DNA of 64,000 nucleotides from NCBI GenBank assembly GCA_030407315.1, contig JALQPE010000541.1:1-64000 (forward strand), written 5' to 3'. The stretch comes from Asparagopsis taxiformis. Lineage: Eukaryota; Rhodophyta; Florideophyceae; Bonnemaisoniales; Bonnemaisoniaceae. Shown in pieces: positions 19,440 to 28,800 of the stretch; position 1 is the stretch's first letter; each line of letters begins with the position of its first letter. The notes beneath the pieces were generated by a model. That model was not told where the DNA came from. It did not search any database and saw only the letters and a program-made list of their open reading frames with translations. Position numbers and translations under genes: made by a program.

Positions 19440-21956
19440 ATGAATGAAACTACTGATAGCGACTGCAACGCAGCGAACAAAGGGCAAGCTACAAATCCGA
19501 AACTGATGTATCATGACATGTTCAATGGAGAATTCCCTTCGACGGAAGAGGTACTTTTCCTGCTCACAGAGCTATATTCAGTCCCATTGGAATTGTTTCG
19601 CGGAAGAATGGAGGAGCTATTCAATGGGGAAGCATACACCATTGATGATAATGTTTTCAATGCTCTCGTGCAGTTTGGTATTGAGAGAGCAGTTTCGCTG
19701 ACATGTGCCCAGAACTTATTTCTATGGAGATGCTCCAAGTGTTTGAAAAGAAGACAGAGTGTTGCTTTTCTTACAACAGAGATATCATTGAGTACACATT
19801 GCAGTGACTGTCGGAAACAGGAGATGATAAGCGAAATACCGAAGAAGATATACTTCTGTGGTGACATAGACAATATAGAAAACCGTGAATCTGTACTTAA
19901 AGACTGGCAATTGTCTAATCACATTGCTGCTTCCTTTTTGCAGTGGCCCATCGAGTGCATTTTTGCCAGTTGGCATTCTACGGCTGCACTGGATAGCATT
20001 GTGAAATTTAACACAGCTGTAGAGCGCAAACAAGAAGAAGTGCGCTTTCTCCAGCTAATACGGGAGTGTGATGGCTATGTTTATATCTCTAGTAAAGTGA
20101 GACCATCATCTTCAGCATGGATATGTTCACAGCGGGGAAAGAATGCGAATGAAAACTCCGAGCTTGGAGAACGTCCAGTGAAAAGGATGCGAACGTCAAA
20201 AAAAGAACACAACTGCAGTGGAGCAGTGAACTTTTCCTATGGGAAACATAGGAGACTGAAGATCAAAGTTTCACACCAGTATTGTCATGAGGTACCCAAA
20301 CAAGTGCCAGTGATGACACAAAAAGTCCACGAAACGGTAATAGAAATGGTCAAATCCGGCCTGTCGCCTTTACAAATTTCAATGCAGCTCCGATCCAAAT
20401 TCACTCAACCGTACAAGTACATACATGTGTACAACATTTGGTCAGAACAGATCAGTGCCTCCTTCCGTACTTGTTCGGATCCGTTGCAGTCTGCAGTACA
20501 GTATGTTTCCGAAGCAGAGAATGTTTCTCTGATTCTTCAACAAACAGCACCGTTTTCTCTTGGTTTTACAACTTCACTGGGCAAGAGAGTCTGTTCCACA
20601 ATGAATGTATTGGAGGTTTTTATTGATTCCACGTATAAAACGAACTCGGGTAAACTGGAACTTTTTGCAATAGTCGGTTCAGTACTAGGAACAGGCTTTC
20701 CAATAGCCTATCTCCTGCTCGAAGGGGCTGGTGGAGATGCAGTCCGAACTCGTCAAGAAACGATCTTGGCATTCTTACACGCTGTTCGGCGAGATATACC
20801 TCAGCTGTCTCCATCATTTTTCTTCACTGATAAGGATTGGGGGCAGATCAATGCTGTTAAGGCCGCGTTTTCCTTATCTCCCTCTATCTGCCTCTGGCAT
20901 ATGAAACGTGCCATTAAGCGAAAGCTTAATGCTCTTTGCAAGTCAGGTGCAGTCTCCTTACGAGAGAAAGAACGTGCATTGTTGCAATTGATAACGAAAC
21001 ATTACAATCTGCACCCTTTGGTCAGACCAGGTTATGATATTCAAAACGGGTTGAACAGTTCTGTGCAAGAAATTTGGAACCTTCTCAATGAAGAAACAGA
21101 CAGAGATATGGCTTTGTATTTGATGCAAAACTGGTACACGGCAGAGATGTTCATGTTATGGGGGAGGATGAACAATTCGAAAATTCCTATTGCCAAAACT
21201 ACAATGATGGTCGAAGCACACTGGTCAGTTTTGAAAAGAGTTTATCTGCTCCCTTACAATCGTCCAAGATGTGACTTTCTCGTTTACATTCTATCCAAAA
21301 ATGTTTTGCCCAAGTTCGACGGTGATTTCAAGATGCTGATGTCTGGAAACAAGACACCAGCATGGTGGCGGCATTTCACATATGAATGGAAACGCTCTGC
21401 GTCTCAATCTATATCAAAAAGCTTTTTAACGAACAGAATTTCTTGGGTTTGTGGATGTGACAGTTTCCTTTTCAGCCGTTTCTTACTTTGTAAGCACCTC
21501 ACAAACAATCTGGCCTGTCCTCAGTTTCGAGAAGTTTTACGCAGCCGCTCTCCCCCATTTCTAAGAATTGAGCGTCGAGAAAACTGCTTTCGAGCAGTAT
21601 TTACCGACGAAGAGAAATTTCATGTTCCAGAAAATGCGCATCACCGTACCGATATGCTCACTCTTCCCCTTCCCGCCACATCAAATACTCTAGCCAGTGC
21701 GGATGAATCGACTCAGAACAGCACAGAAATCAATACAATTTCAATCCGCGCGGATAGGCTGAAAAAAATCCTTACTTGGGGGATCAGTCATGTCGAAGAG
21801 CTGGCTGCAAGCGCCTCTGGACAGGAGCAGATCAGCCATTTGTACAGGAATGTGCTTGGGCGATTCAATTTGTATTATGAAAGGGTTACCGAAACCGAAA
21901 ACGCACGTAGTTTCCCACGTACATGGGACAATGCGGACGTTGTGTACATGCCATGA
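19440..21956 (+). CDS. MULE transposase
   Basis: 838 residues from the ATG at 19440. The frame is open further upstream into the terminal repeat, but that part is repeat translation. An N-terminal Cys pair set (WRCSKC...HCSDC, about 98-130) looks like a zinc-binding, FAR1/FLYWCH-like DNA-binding region. The catalytic core has Asp396 (VFIDSTYKTN), Asp464 (FFTDKDWGQINA, followed by CLWHMKRAIKRKL) and Glu592 (MVEAHW), the DDE triad of Mutator transposases. A SWIM zinc finger (CGCDSFLF...CKHL, from residue 671) follows. This enzyme excises and inserts the element by binding its ends. Family, length and intactness all fit an active MULE. Confidence 0.93.
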   Translation: MNETTDSDCNAANKGQATNPKLMYHDMFNGEFPSTEEVLFLLTELYSVPLELFRGRMEELFNGEAYTIDDNVFNALVQFGIERAVSLTCAQNLFLWRCSKCLKRRQSVAFLTTEISLSTHCSDCRKQEMISEIPKKIYFCGDIDNIENRESVLKDWQLSNHIAASFLQWPIECIFASWHSTAALDSIVKFNTAVERKQEEVRFLQLIRECDGYVYISSKVRPSSSAWICSQRGKNANENSELGERPVKRMRTSKKEHNCSGAVNFSYGKHRRLKIKVSHQYCHEVPKQVPVMTQKVHETVIEMVKSGLSPLQISMQLRSKFTQPYKYIHVYNIWSEQISASFRTCSDPLQSAVQYVSEAENVSLILQQTAPFSLGFTTSLGKRVCSTMNVLEVFIDSTYKTNSGKLELFAIVGSVLGTGFPIAYLLLEGAGGDAVRTRQETILAFLHAVRRDIPQLSPSFFFTDKDWGQINAVKAAFSLSPSICLWHMKRAIKRKLNALCKSGAVSLREKERALLQLITKHYNLHPLVRPGYDIQNGLNSSVQEIWNLLNEETDRDMALYLMQNWYTAEMFMLWGRMNNSKIPIAKTTMMVEAHWSVLKRVYLLPYNRPRCDFLVYILSKNVLPKFDGDFKMLMSGNKTPAWWRHFTYEWKRSASQSISKSFLTNRISWVCGCDSFLFSRFLLCKHLTNNLACPQFREVLRSRSPPFLRIERRENCFRAVFTDEEKFHVPENAHHRTDMLTLPLPATSNTLASADESTQNSTEINTISIRADRLKKILTWGISHVEELAASASGQEQISHLYRNVLGRFNLYYERVTETENARSFPRTWDNADVVYMP

Positions 21957-22391
21957 CTAGTGCTTAGCATTCAAGTAGATTGACCACTTCCCTGTGCAAT
22001 ATAGCGACATCCATAGTATTCTTCCTTACAGAACCCACGAAACCCAAAAATCGATTATGTCGAATGCTCTTTTCCCTATGAACATCCGCTGAATGAAGCC
22101 TTTCTCCAAGCCCGTCAGAGTCCCACCACCAACACTAATCCCAGTTGCGATTTGATCTACATTCAAACTCCACAATGAATCATCAATTGTATACATAGCA
22201 GCCAGGGCACCAGAACAGATGTTGTGCCTCCTACACTGGTGATCTGCAAGAAGTAGACGTGCAGTGACAGGAAATGGAACTAATAGACTGCAAGCAGTGC
22301 TAGAAGTTTGATAACCTACAATTGACGGAGAACGTTGAATATATTAGAGCAGATATTGTGCTGACGATATTAACAACGCCCAGGTGTGCGA
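21957..22391. other. MULE 3' region between transposase stop and right terminal repeat
   Basis: 435 bases of unique sequence with no gene, presumably the 3' untranslated region. Confidence 0.5.
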
Positions 22392-23655
22392 TGATGTGTA
22401 AACGATATCAGCAGCGTGCAGGTGCAGTGAGATGCGCGATGATTTGCAAACAATGCTTGAAATGTGCACACAATGTTGCCAGCGTCCGGGTGCAGCAGGG
22501 TGAGGCGAGGTGGGGTGATGTGCACACCGTGTTGCCAATGTCCAGGTGCAGTAAGGAGTGCAAGCAGTGTTAACAACTTCCAGTTGCGGCGAGGTGGGGT
22601 GTGTGGTGATGTGCACACGGTTTTAACAACGTCCAGGTGCAGTGAGATGCGCGATGATTTGCACACAATGCTTAAAATGTGTTCACACAATGTTGCCAGC
22701 GTCCGGGTGCAGCAGGGTGAGGCGAGGTGGGGTGTGCAGTGATTTTCATGCAATGTTGCCAACGGGTGGGTGCGGCGGGGTGAGGCGAGGTGATTTTCAC
22801 GCAATGTTACCAACTTCCAGATGCAGCGGGGTAATGCGAGATGGGGTGATGTTTACGCAATGTTGGGAACGTCCGTGTGCGGCAGGGTGAGGTGTGCGGT
22901 GATGTGCACACAATGTTGGCAACGGGCAGGAGCGGCGGGGTGAGGCGAGGTGATTTTCACGCAATGTTGGCAACGGGCAGGTGCGGTGGGGTAGATGCGC
23001 GGTGATGTGCACAATGTTGGCGGGTGCGGCGGGGTGGATGCGCGGTGATGTGCACACAATGTTGGCAACGGGCAGGTGCGGTGGGGTAGATGCGCGGTGA
23101 TGTGCACACAATGTTGGCAACGGGCAGGTGCGGTGGGGTAGATGCGCGGTGATGTGCACACAATGTTGGCTACGGGCGGGTGCGGCAGGGTGGGGTGTGC
23201 GGTGATGTGCACAATGTTGGCGGGTGCGGCGGGGTGGATGCGCGGTGATGTGCACGCAATGTTGGCAACGGGCGGGTACGGCGGGGTGGGGTTTGCAGTG
23301 ATGTGTACGTAATGTTGGTAACGCGCGAGTGCGGCGGGGTGGACGTCCGGGTGCGCGGTGATGTGTACGCAATGTTGGCAACGGGCGGGTGCGGCGGGTG
23401 GATGCGCGGTGTGCACGCAACGTTAACAAAGTGCGAGTGCGGCGGAGGTGCGGTGGGGTTTCGTGAGGCGACGACTCTGTGAAGCGCCTGGCTTCCACTG
23501 GACCTTATCCTCCCGACTGCATTACAGTGCTCCGCCGCCGCCGGTCCGGTCCCGATTGTCACGTCAACCCAGTCCCAAGCGTGACTACACCCCAGCCTCA
23601 AACTTATGATAATTTTCTATCATTTCACTCTCTGGGTCGGGAGGATAAGTTCCAG
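22392..23655. repeat. MULE right terminal inverted repeat (1264 bp)
   Basis: Reverse complement of the left terminal repeat, but about 350 bases longer. The block around 22920-23270 holds extra minisatellite units (GGTGATGTGCACACAATGTT, then GGCAACGGGCAGGTGCGG). The expansion occurred after the two ends were last identical. Confidence 0.9.
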
Positions 23656-23666
23656 TACAGCGAATA
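23656..23666. repeat. Right target-site duplication of the MULE
   Basis: TACAGCGAATA, identical to the left copy. Confidence 0.95.
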
Positions 23667-24436
23667 CATGTGTAGATGGGAAAATGGTGCGGCATATCAA
23701 TTTCCGGCGACGGAAAACCACGAGACGCTAGATTGGGTCATAAATTGATTTTTGATATACACGTTATGAGATTGACGCAATAAGAGATATTCAACTGTTA
23801 TGCGGGGCCCAATTGGGAGAGCGCGCTCCAAGTGAGATTGAGAAAGGCAACAATTGTGATCAATTTCAAGATGTCAGCGGTGCCCGAGCAATACATGTCC
23901 AGATTATTGCCAGTGATTGGTCGTCAACTCGTTCTGCGATTTGGTGTGCTTAACATCAGTGCGATGCCTCGTCTTCCTCCATTTGCCTTTCAGCGGCGCC
24001 GAAATTTGCATCCATCGACGCCATGACTGTTGTGACGACGCGCTCCTCTCTCGTTGCACACGCAATTTCTGCGCAGCCAACGGCGAACGTGTCCTCTCTA
24101 AGCATCTGCGTGTCATTGAAATAAATCCGTTGCCATAGGCTGTTTCAAGCCACTAATAATATTTTCAATTATATACATATAATATTCTGCTGACGCAACC
24201 CACGACAGCGTCCGATTCGTGTATCGTAAGTGCTCCGGCCCGGCCCGTGATATCTACATCCACAAGAAATATCTATACTTGAAATATTTCAAATTGAAGA
24301 AGCATGCACATCGTCATCGTGATGCACCCGAGGACGGTAATCATCTGTCGTCGTCTCTAAACGTTTGCGTGTTCTTGGTATACACGGAAATTGGCAATCT
24401 CCCACCCACTCGCCTTCCAACGCTACTTTGCAACGC
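23667..24436. other. Gene-free stretch upstream of the cysteine-rich gene
   Basis: AT-rich around 24140-24190. No supported gene. Confidence 0.3.
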
Positions 24437-24443
24437 TATAAAA
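24437..24443 (+). promoter_or_regulatory. TATA box of the cysteine-rich protein gene
   Basis: TATAAAA 83 bases before the ATG at 24526, in a pyrimidine-rich leader context. Confidence 0.6.
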
Positions 24444-24525
24444 CCCGCCATTCCTTCAATCCGCTTCAACCATTCTCGCCCACTACACTGCCGACAATCG
24501 CAGTAAACTTTAATACTCTCACACC

Positions 24526-25491
24526 ATGTATCGCCTCTTCATTCTGGTTGCATTTGTTGCTACCGCATTGGCTGCCGTCACCAATTTGGAACAACCAAAA
24601 CTCACTACAGCTTCCAGATTTCTCGCACAGGGCGCATGTGGCTTCCCGACCGTGACTGAAACCCAAACTCTCTTCGTTGGTCGTGATCAAATCCCTGTCG
24701 GCTCCGTATCGATCACCTTAACCGATGCATCTCTCTCCGTGACCTACAACCTCTCCCCGTCATCGGGTTGCACATTCAGTAACGACGATCTGCACGTCGA
24801 GCTGGTCAATTCCCCTCTCTCTCCTGTTTTTCCCGGCCGGTTCTCCTGCAGGAGTGCATCACCAATCGGCGCCTCAACAGCTTCTGTTACGTGTCCAACC
24901 TCTCTTTTCAGTTCCGCTTCTTGCTGTGGGGACATAATCATATATACACACGCATCTCTCTCTTGTCCGAGCGGAGCCGAAACCGCTTTCTCCGGTCAAC
25001 CTGCTTGCAGTGGAGTAAGAAACAGGCCCTGGTGCAATGCTATTTTCCTACCTAATCCGTGCGAGTGCGGATGCTCTCCGGCCAGCCAGACTTGCATTCC
25101 ATTCTCCCCTTGTCCATCAGGCTTTTGTGATGCCGGAAGATTGGTTTGCTCAACTAGTGAGTGTGCGGCTCCTTCGGTTCCCTGCGGTGACGGGTTCTGC
25201 AACGCTGGAGCAATTGTGTGTTCTGGAGATCAATGTACACCCCCTTCGGTTCCCTGCGGTGACGGGTTCTGCAACGCTGGATCAACTGTGTGCTCTGAAG
25301 ATCAATGCACTCTCCCGTCGGTTCCCTGCGGTGACGGGTTCTGCAACGCTGGATCAACTGTGTGCTCTGAAGATCAATGCACTCTCCCGTCGGTTCCCTG
25401 CGGTGACGGGTTCTGCAACGCTGGAGCAACTGTGTGCTCTGAAGATCAATGTATCGCCCCGCGTAGTTGTGACGCAGAAGGGTGCCTATAG
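24526..25491 (+). CDS. Secreted cysteine-rich repeat protein, 5' part, truncated by Gypsy insertion
   Basis: 321 residues. A clear signal peptide (MYRLFILVAFVATALA) is followed by a Cys-containing beta-rich domain (to about 175) and then four to five near-identical modules of 24 residues (VPCGDGFCNAG...CSxDQC), encoded by 72-base tandem repeats. The stop codon at 25489-25491 is supplied by the first bases of the inserted LTR (TATAG). The genuine coding sequence continues after the element at 31159 in the same phase, so the ancestral allele was about 449 residues. The protein is probably extracellular or cell-wall associated; its molecular function is unknown. A promoter TATA box lies at 24437. 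Confidence 0.85.
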   Translation: MYRLFILVAFVATALAAVTNLEQPKLTTASRFLAQGACGFPTVTETQTLFVGRDQIPVGSVSITLTDASLSVTYNLSPSSGCTFSNDDLHVELVNSPLSPVFPGRFSCRSASPIGASTASVTCPTSLFSSASCCGDIIIYTHASLSCPSGAETAFSGQPACSGVRNRPWCNAIFLPNPCECGCSPASQTCIPFSPCPSGFCDAGRLVCSTSECAAPSVPCGDGFCNAGAIVCSGDQCTPPSVPCGDGFCNAGSTVCSEDQCTLPSVPCGDGFCNAGSTVCSEDQCTLPSVPCGDGFCNAGATVCSEDQCIAPRSCDAEGCL

Positions 25492-25884
25492 CTGGAACAG
25501 CCTTAGCTGTGTTCCTTTAATCAGTCTGTTAGGGCTCCTGAGCCCGCTTAGCTTTTATTTTCCTTCTACCATCGCTGCCTTGGTGTATTTATAACCCGAA
25601 CATCTTCTACTACTGCCGCGTGGTGCTTGTGATGACAAGCAGTGTGCTGTACTGATTCCGGGATCGTTTCAGCTGCTGTAATAGTCATTCAGCATGGACG
25701 CATGCTGAATGGTACCGAACTCGAGTGTATATTGAATAGGCCGTTATTCTCCCGTTAATTAACGACATTGAATAATGTTATTAATTGGAGATCCATATAT
25801 CAGTAATCCGGCACTGAAAACAACTTACCCCAATCATTCAATGTCATTTGCCAATTCTGTTGGACCAGGTTTCGCCGGTCTACA
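25487..25884 (-). repeat. Gypsy 3' LTR
   Basis: 398 bases, TGTAG...CTATA in element orientation. The Gag-Pol stop (25834) lies 51 bases inside it. Confidence 0.93.
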
Positions 25885-28800
25885 CTCCTCTCTTTCAGTG
25901 CGAGCTACTCCCGCGAGAGAACTCAATGCTCTCTGCACTTTTCCTTTGTCTGGATAGCTTTCCAGAAACTTGCGCAGCATATCAGGTATGTCCTCTTCCA
26001 TATTATAAATTGGCTCCCACGTCGGCTCTTCATGACTAAACCCTCTCCATGATACTTGCACTTCGTAGCATTTCTTGGCGCGATTATAACGCAAATCCAG
26101 AAGTCTGGACACAGTATTATAATGCCGATCATTGTGGTCTATAGTATCCAATAGTTCTTGTGTAACATTGAGCTGTGAGTCTGCATAGAATTTCAACCTG
26201 TTCGCGTGTACCAATGAAACCTTTCCATTGATTAAATCCTCACACTCATATACCCATTCCGACTCCTCCCTCAAAACTCGCTGGGGTCCCAACCACTGCA
26301 TCTGCAACTTATGCCCATCCTTATTCAGTCGCTTCGCTACCAAAACAAAGTCGCCAACATCAAAGTTGGTTTCATGTACAAACGTTTTTGCATTATGCCT
26401 TTTTACATCTGCACACCTTTGCTTCGTTTTTCGCTCTGTAACATCGCGATGTATGGCCTCCAATGACTTGTGTAGTCCTTCAATCTTGATTGATTGTAGT
26501 AGCTTCACCTCTGCAATTGCCCTTGGCTTTGCAACAGCAGGCGGTAAGAGGAACTTTAAAGGACTGTCTGGCTCTCTTCCTGTAAACACAGTTATCGGAG
26601 CTCGATTTCCCAAGCTTGCAACTACAGAGTTGTTGAGCACCGATTGCACAATGTGCAGAACATGCGGCCACTCTGTTTCCTTCAGCCTGAACTCGGATAG
26701 GAGCGCTCTGCAACACCTCAGGACTTCTCTGCATACTCGTTCAACAGTTCCATTAGCATGAGGAGTATTAGGTGTGGTAAAGTGGTGTTGACAATGCATA
26801 GCTCGATTAATATAATCAACCAACTTATTTTTGAAGTGTGATCCTCGATCACTTACCCATATTCGCGGCGTCCCAAGAGCAGCGAACCATTTCAGCAATG
26901 CAATTGACGCAGAAAATGCATCAGCTTCCCTTGATGCTTGTAACCATGTATAGTTCGACAAATCATCCTTGATGATCATGACGTATTGGTCCTTTGTGTC
27001 ACTCGCACCCATATATAAGAAGTCAAAATGTATTACCTCGTTGACCTTGGTTGCATGTATAGCATGTCCTCTTGGGCGCTCAATTCTTTGGCTTCCTGAT
27101 GTTGCCAGACAGTGCAGACACGATTTGCAGAAATGCCTCACGTCTGCTCGCAAAGACGGCCAATAGAAACAACTCTTGATTGCTTCATGCGTGCTATCGA
27201 ATCCACGATGCCCCGCCTTCCCGCAATGACCAATCACACAAACTCGTAATTGCATGTGCGTATCATTAGAAGGTATGAATATTGCACCAGAATTAGTCTT
27301 CAGAAGTCCATCCTGTATGCTCAAGACGTTTGTCAGCTTCTCTGCATCATCAACAGCTGCTTGCGAAGCTAAAAAGTCTTCCTTATTCGGCCATGTAAAG
27401 TCGGGATCATACTCTGGAGAAAGGGGAGCACGACACAAGGATGCTACTCGCATATGCTCTTGCTCAGCGTCCTTGTTTCTAGGTTCTGTTGCACCCCAGC
27501 GTGATAGTAAGTCGGCCCAACAGTTCTGCTCGCCTGATATATGTATGATAGTATATTGATACTGTGCGAGTATCATACCCCATCTCTGTACTTTGGAGAA
27601 ACTGGCCCTGTTTAGCCTCGTGGCTGCTGTCTCTGGATTGAAAATAAAGATCAAATTGCTGTGATCTGTAAATATATGAAACCCTTCCGGTCTCATTAAT
27701 AGATAGTCCAACCTCTGTACACTGTATATGATAGCTGCTGCTTCCTTCTCAGGAGTTGACCACCTTGAACTTGCGCCGTGAAATGATCCAGACAAGAATG
27801 CCAACGGTTGATGTTTCTGTTCCGCAAACGGTAAATCAATGTCATTGGGTGGAACTTGCGTCAGGATTCCTGACCAGTGTTTGTCACTGGCATCAGTGAA
27901 TAAACATATCAGTTTTGATGCAGAGGGGTGCGCCAACACAACAGACTTTGCCAAAGCTTGCTTCACATTTTCGAAAGCCTCTCTGTGAGTATGATTCCAT
28001 CCATTAGCATCTAAGGCGTACTTTGTTAGTCTGCGCTTCTTCCTTGTACCTGCAATCTTATAAATTTCCTCCATAAGCACAGCCAGTGGTTCAATTACAG
28101 TTGTGAACTGTGGTATTCCAGTGCGCATCCATCCGGCTGCACAAATGAACTGCTGCAGCTGATCACATGTCTTTGGATATGGCATGCGTAGTAACGCTTC
28201 CATCCTTGATGGATCCATCTTAACACCGTTGCTACTGATAATTCGTCCACACCAGCGTACTTTTGTCATGAATAGATGACACTTTGCGGCATGCAACTTC
28301 AGATTGAATTGCTTACACAAAGCAAAAAATCGTTCCATGACATCCAACAGCTCACTTGCTGTTGTGGCATGAATCAGTATATCGTCCAACCAAAGAAGCA
28401 GATTCTCCATGATTGGTTCGCAAATGTGTTGCACAGAGCTTTGACAATAGGCTACAGCATTGCGCTGTCCATGCATGACCCGAGTGGGTGTGTAAACTCC
28501 ATCCGGAGTGATAAAGCTCTGGCATTCTTGTGCGTCTTCCGCCAAAGGCAACTGCCAATAACCCTGGCACAAGTCAATAGTCGCGAAGCACCTTCTATCG
28601 GCCAGTCTGGCCAAAACGCTCTCAACGTTTGGCATAGGCCATGCGTATGGAATGGTTACTTTGTTGACTGGCCGCAAGTCTGTAGTGAACCGAAACATTT
28701 CTGGGCCCTTCTTGGGTACCAGAAGAGGAGCGCATGCCCATGCACTTTGGTTATTCTTCCGAACCAAACCAAGTTGCTCCAGTTGAGACACCTTTTTGGT

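Larger units (their letters stand above)
18387..23655 (+). mobile_element. Complete Mutator-like element (MULE)
   Basis: 5269 bases beginning CTGGAACTTATCCTCCCGAC and ending with its complement, flanked by a perfect 11-bp target duplication (MULE range 8-11). Long terminal inverted repeats (918 and 1264 bases) bracket one transposase gene. Intact open frame, perfect duplication and near-identical ends point to recent, possibly autonomous activity. Confidence 0.95.
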
